Below the pieces are notes generated by a model. It saw nothing but the letters and a program-made list of their open reading frames with translations, searched no databases and was not told the DNA's origin. Position numbers and translations under genes: made by a program. A stretch of 6,703 nt of DNA from positions 1 through 6,703 of the forward strand of contig CANHBU010000101.1 in assembly GCA_947458345.1 (NCBI GenBank), given 5' to 3'. Positions 5,618 to 6,703 of this stretch are shown here, in pieces; within the stretch, counting starts at the first letter, position 1; each line of letters starts with the position of its first letter. This DNA is from Comamonadaceae bacterium. Lineage in GTDB: Bacteria > Pseudomonadota > Gammaproteobacteria > Burkholderiales > Burkholderiaceae_C.

Positions 5618-6703
5618 GCGGCGGCCCGCAAGGCCGGGCGGGTCTGCGCCGCCCAATCGCCGAGCAGGGCATTGGCTGCCTGCATGCCAGATTTGAGGCC
5701 GTCCTCGTGAAAGCCGTAGCCCGCCCAGGCGCCGCAAAAGTAACTGTGCTGCTGGCCCTGCAAGGCCGGGACCTGGCGCTGCGCGGCGATCGCGGCGGCG
5801 TCAAAGACGGGATGGGCGTAGTCGTACTGGCCAATGATCTGCTGCGGGTCGATGCGGCCCAGCGGATTGAGCGAGACGATGACCGGCTGCTCAAAAGGCA
5901 GGGGCTGGAGCTTGTTGAGCAGGTAATGCAAGCACACCCGCGCCGACTCCTGCCCGGTATCGGCGGCGCGTTCGTAATTCCAGGCGGCCCAGGCCAGCGG
6001 CCGGCTCGGCAACACCGACGCATCGGTGTGCAGCACCGCCCGGTTAGGCTGGTAGCCGATAGCGCCGAGCACGGCGCGCTCGGCCGACGAGGGCTGGCTC
6101 AGCAGGGCCAGGCTCTGATCGGAGTGGCCCGCCAGGATGACCTTGTCGAAAGCTTCGTTGTGCAGCTGACCGTTGCGGCGGCTGGTGATGCGCACGCCGG
6201 CCGCATCGCGCTCGACGAGCAGCACCGGACTGGACAGGCGCTTGTCCTCGATGCCGGCGGTGATTTTGTGCACATAGCTGCGCGCGCCGCCGGCCACGGT
6301 CCACCACTGCGGCCGCCCGGTGACCTGCAACAGACCATGGTTGTGGCAAAAGCGCAGCATGGTGGCCAGCGGAAACTGCAACATCTGGTCGGTCGGACAG
6401 GACCAGATGCAGCCCAGCATGGGCAGCAAATAGCCGTCGCGAAAGCCATCGGACAGACGGTTGGCCCGCAAGAACTGCGACAGGGGCTGCATCAAGCGGG
6501 CATCGTCGGGCGCACCCTCCAGACGCTGCGCCAAGTCCGTGCATAGCCGGTTAAAGCGCAAGATATCGGCCAGCATGCGCCAAAACCGAGGCCGCAGCAG
6601 GTTGCTGCGCTGCGCAAACACGGTATTGAGGCTCGAGCCGCTCCACTCCAGGCGGGGCTGCCGGGCCGTGGCCGGCGCCTGCACCGAAAAGGACATGTCC
6701 GAT
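5614..6703 (-). CDS. FAD-dependent amine-oxidase-like oxidoreductase, N-terminus cut by window edge
   Basis: The last 362 or so residues of an NAD(P)/FAD-dependent oxidoreductase of the amine-oxidase-like (COG2907-type) group. The Met codon at 6696-6694 is not the start. The frame stays open to the edge (Ser-Asp before Met), and the segment SDMSFSV occurs roughly 75-80 residues into relatives, after the N-terminal GxGxxG FAD fold, which must lie to the right. Counting from that Met, visible features are SGSSLNTVFAQRSNLLRPRFWRM (about 20-42), a HSDQSL block, AWAAWNYER, and the C-terminal FAD-contact motif GYGFHEDG (326-333), followed by an amphipathic helix. The protein probably oxidises or desaturates a lipid or isoprenoid-like chain; family members are mostly uncharacterised. 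Its stop overlaps the DUF1365 start (ATGA). In plants a related FAD-oxidase domain is fused to a CFA synthase domain, which supports a shared pathway with the gene at 3576-4814. Confidence 0.93.
   Translation of the reverse strand, partial: SDMSFSVQAPATARQPRLEWSGSSLNTVFAQRSNLLRPRFWRMLADILRFNRLCTDLAQRLEGAPDDARLMQPLSQFLRANRLSDGFRDGYLLPMLGCIWSCPTDQMLQFPLATMLRFCHNHGLLQVTGRPQWWTVAGGARSYVHKITAGIEDKRLSSPVLLVERDAAGVRITSRRNGQLHNEAFDKVILAGHSDQSLALLSQPSSAERAVLGAIGYQPNRAVLHTDASVLPSRPLAWAAWNYERAADTGQESARVCLHYLLNKLQPLPFEQPVIVSLNPLGRIDPQQIIGQYDYAHPVFDAAAIAAQRQVPALQGQQHSYFCGAWAGYGFHEDGLKSGMQAANALLGDWAAQTRPALRAAA

Larger units (their letters stand above)
1..6703 (-). other. Single compact eight-gene lipid-modification operon, both ends outside the window
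   Basis: All eight genes are co-directional. Junctions at 5614-5617, 4811-4814 and 2979-2982 are ATGA overlaps, and 1693-1696 is a GTGA overlap. The remaining gaps are 3549-3575, 1117-1132 and 341-342. No gap has room for a promoter plus leader, and no hairpin followed by a T-run was seen, so one transcript starting right of 6703 is expected. Related clusters in other Proteobacteria are often led by an ECF sigma factor/ChrR pair or answer to light or singlet oxygen; that regulator cannot be seen here. Confidence 0.8.

Noticed and set aside
5618..5737. A 40-residue N-terminal extension of the DUF1365 protein
   Set aside because: It lies inside the flavoprotein gene and lacks family-like sequence; the coupled ATG at 5617 fits better.
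5425..6546. A 373-codon plus-strand open frame
   Set aside because: It is antisense to the flavoprotein and DUF1365 genes, with no family motif, while the minus strand has clear FAD-protein motifs.
6694..6696. ATG taken as the start of the flavoprotein
   Set aside because: The frame is open to the window edge and this Met sits in an internal conserved segment (SDMSFSV); the FAD-binding N-terminus is missing.
1..6703. CRISPR, tRNA, insertion sequence or long repeats
   Set aside because: Scanning by eye found only scattered short GC-rich words such as catcgagc, explained by codon use; no regular spacing or inverted ends.

Overview
The window looks like bacterial chromosome of high G+C content. 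Protein style and gene order suggest a Burkholderiales betaproteobacterium, possibly Comamonadaceae; this is judged from family resemblance, not from a marker gene. All eight supportable genes lie on the minus strand in one very compact array, so transcription runs from right (6703) to left (1). No RNA gene, mobile element, CRISPR array, origin or convincing terminator was seen, and no gene-free stretch exceeds about 30 bases.

In transcription order: (1) an FAD-dependent oxidoreductase whose N-terminus lies off the right edge (5614-6703); (2) a DUF1365 protein (4811-5617); (3) a cyclopropane-fatty-acid-synthase-family SAM methyltransferase (3576-4814); (4) an exported chalcone-isomerase-like protein (2979-3548); (5) an MFS transporter resembling the GPH/MelB type (1693-2982); (6) a DUF3833 lipoprotein with a GTG start (1133-1696); (7) a short-chain dehydrogenase/reductase (343-1116); (8) an NTF2/SnoaL-like protein that runs off the left edge (1-340), missing from a simple ORF scan because its stop is outside the window. 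Four of the seven junctions are 4-base ATGA or GTGA overlaps. The other three gaps are 27, 16 and 2 bases. This is strong sequence evidence for one polycistronic, translationally coupled operon.

The gene set matches a conserved proteobacterial lipid-modification cluster that is often found near an ECF sigma factor with a ChrR-type anti-sigma factor, or within light/singlet-oxygen regulons. The regulator and promoter would lie to the right of this window and are not visible. The likely common task is chemical modification of unsaturated acyl chains of membrane phospholipids: methyl transfer by the CFA-like enzyme, redox steps by the flavoprotein and SDR, and accessory envelope proteins (exported CHI-like protein, lipoprotein, permease) of unknown role. 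The CFA-like protein keeps the SAM site but appears to differ from E. coli Cfa at two bicarbonate-pocket positions. Its product may therefore be a methylated, methylene or furan-precursor acyl chain and not a cyclopropane; this is inference.
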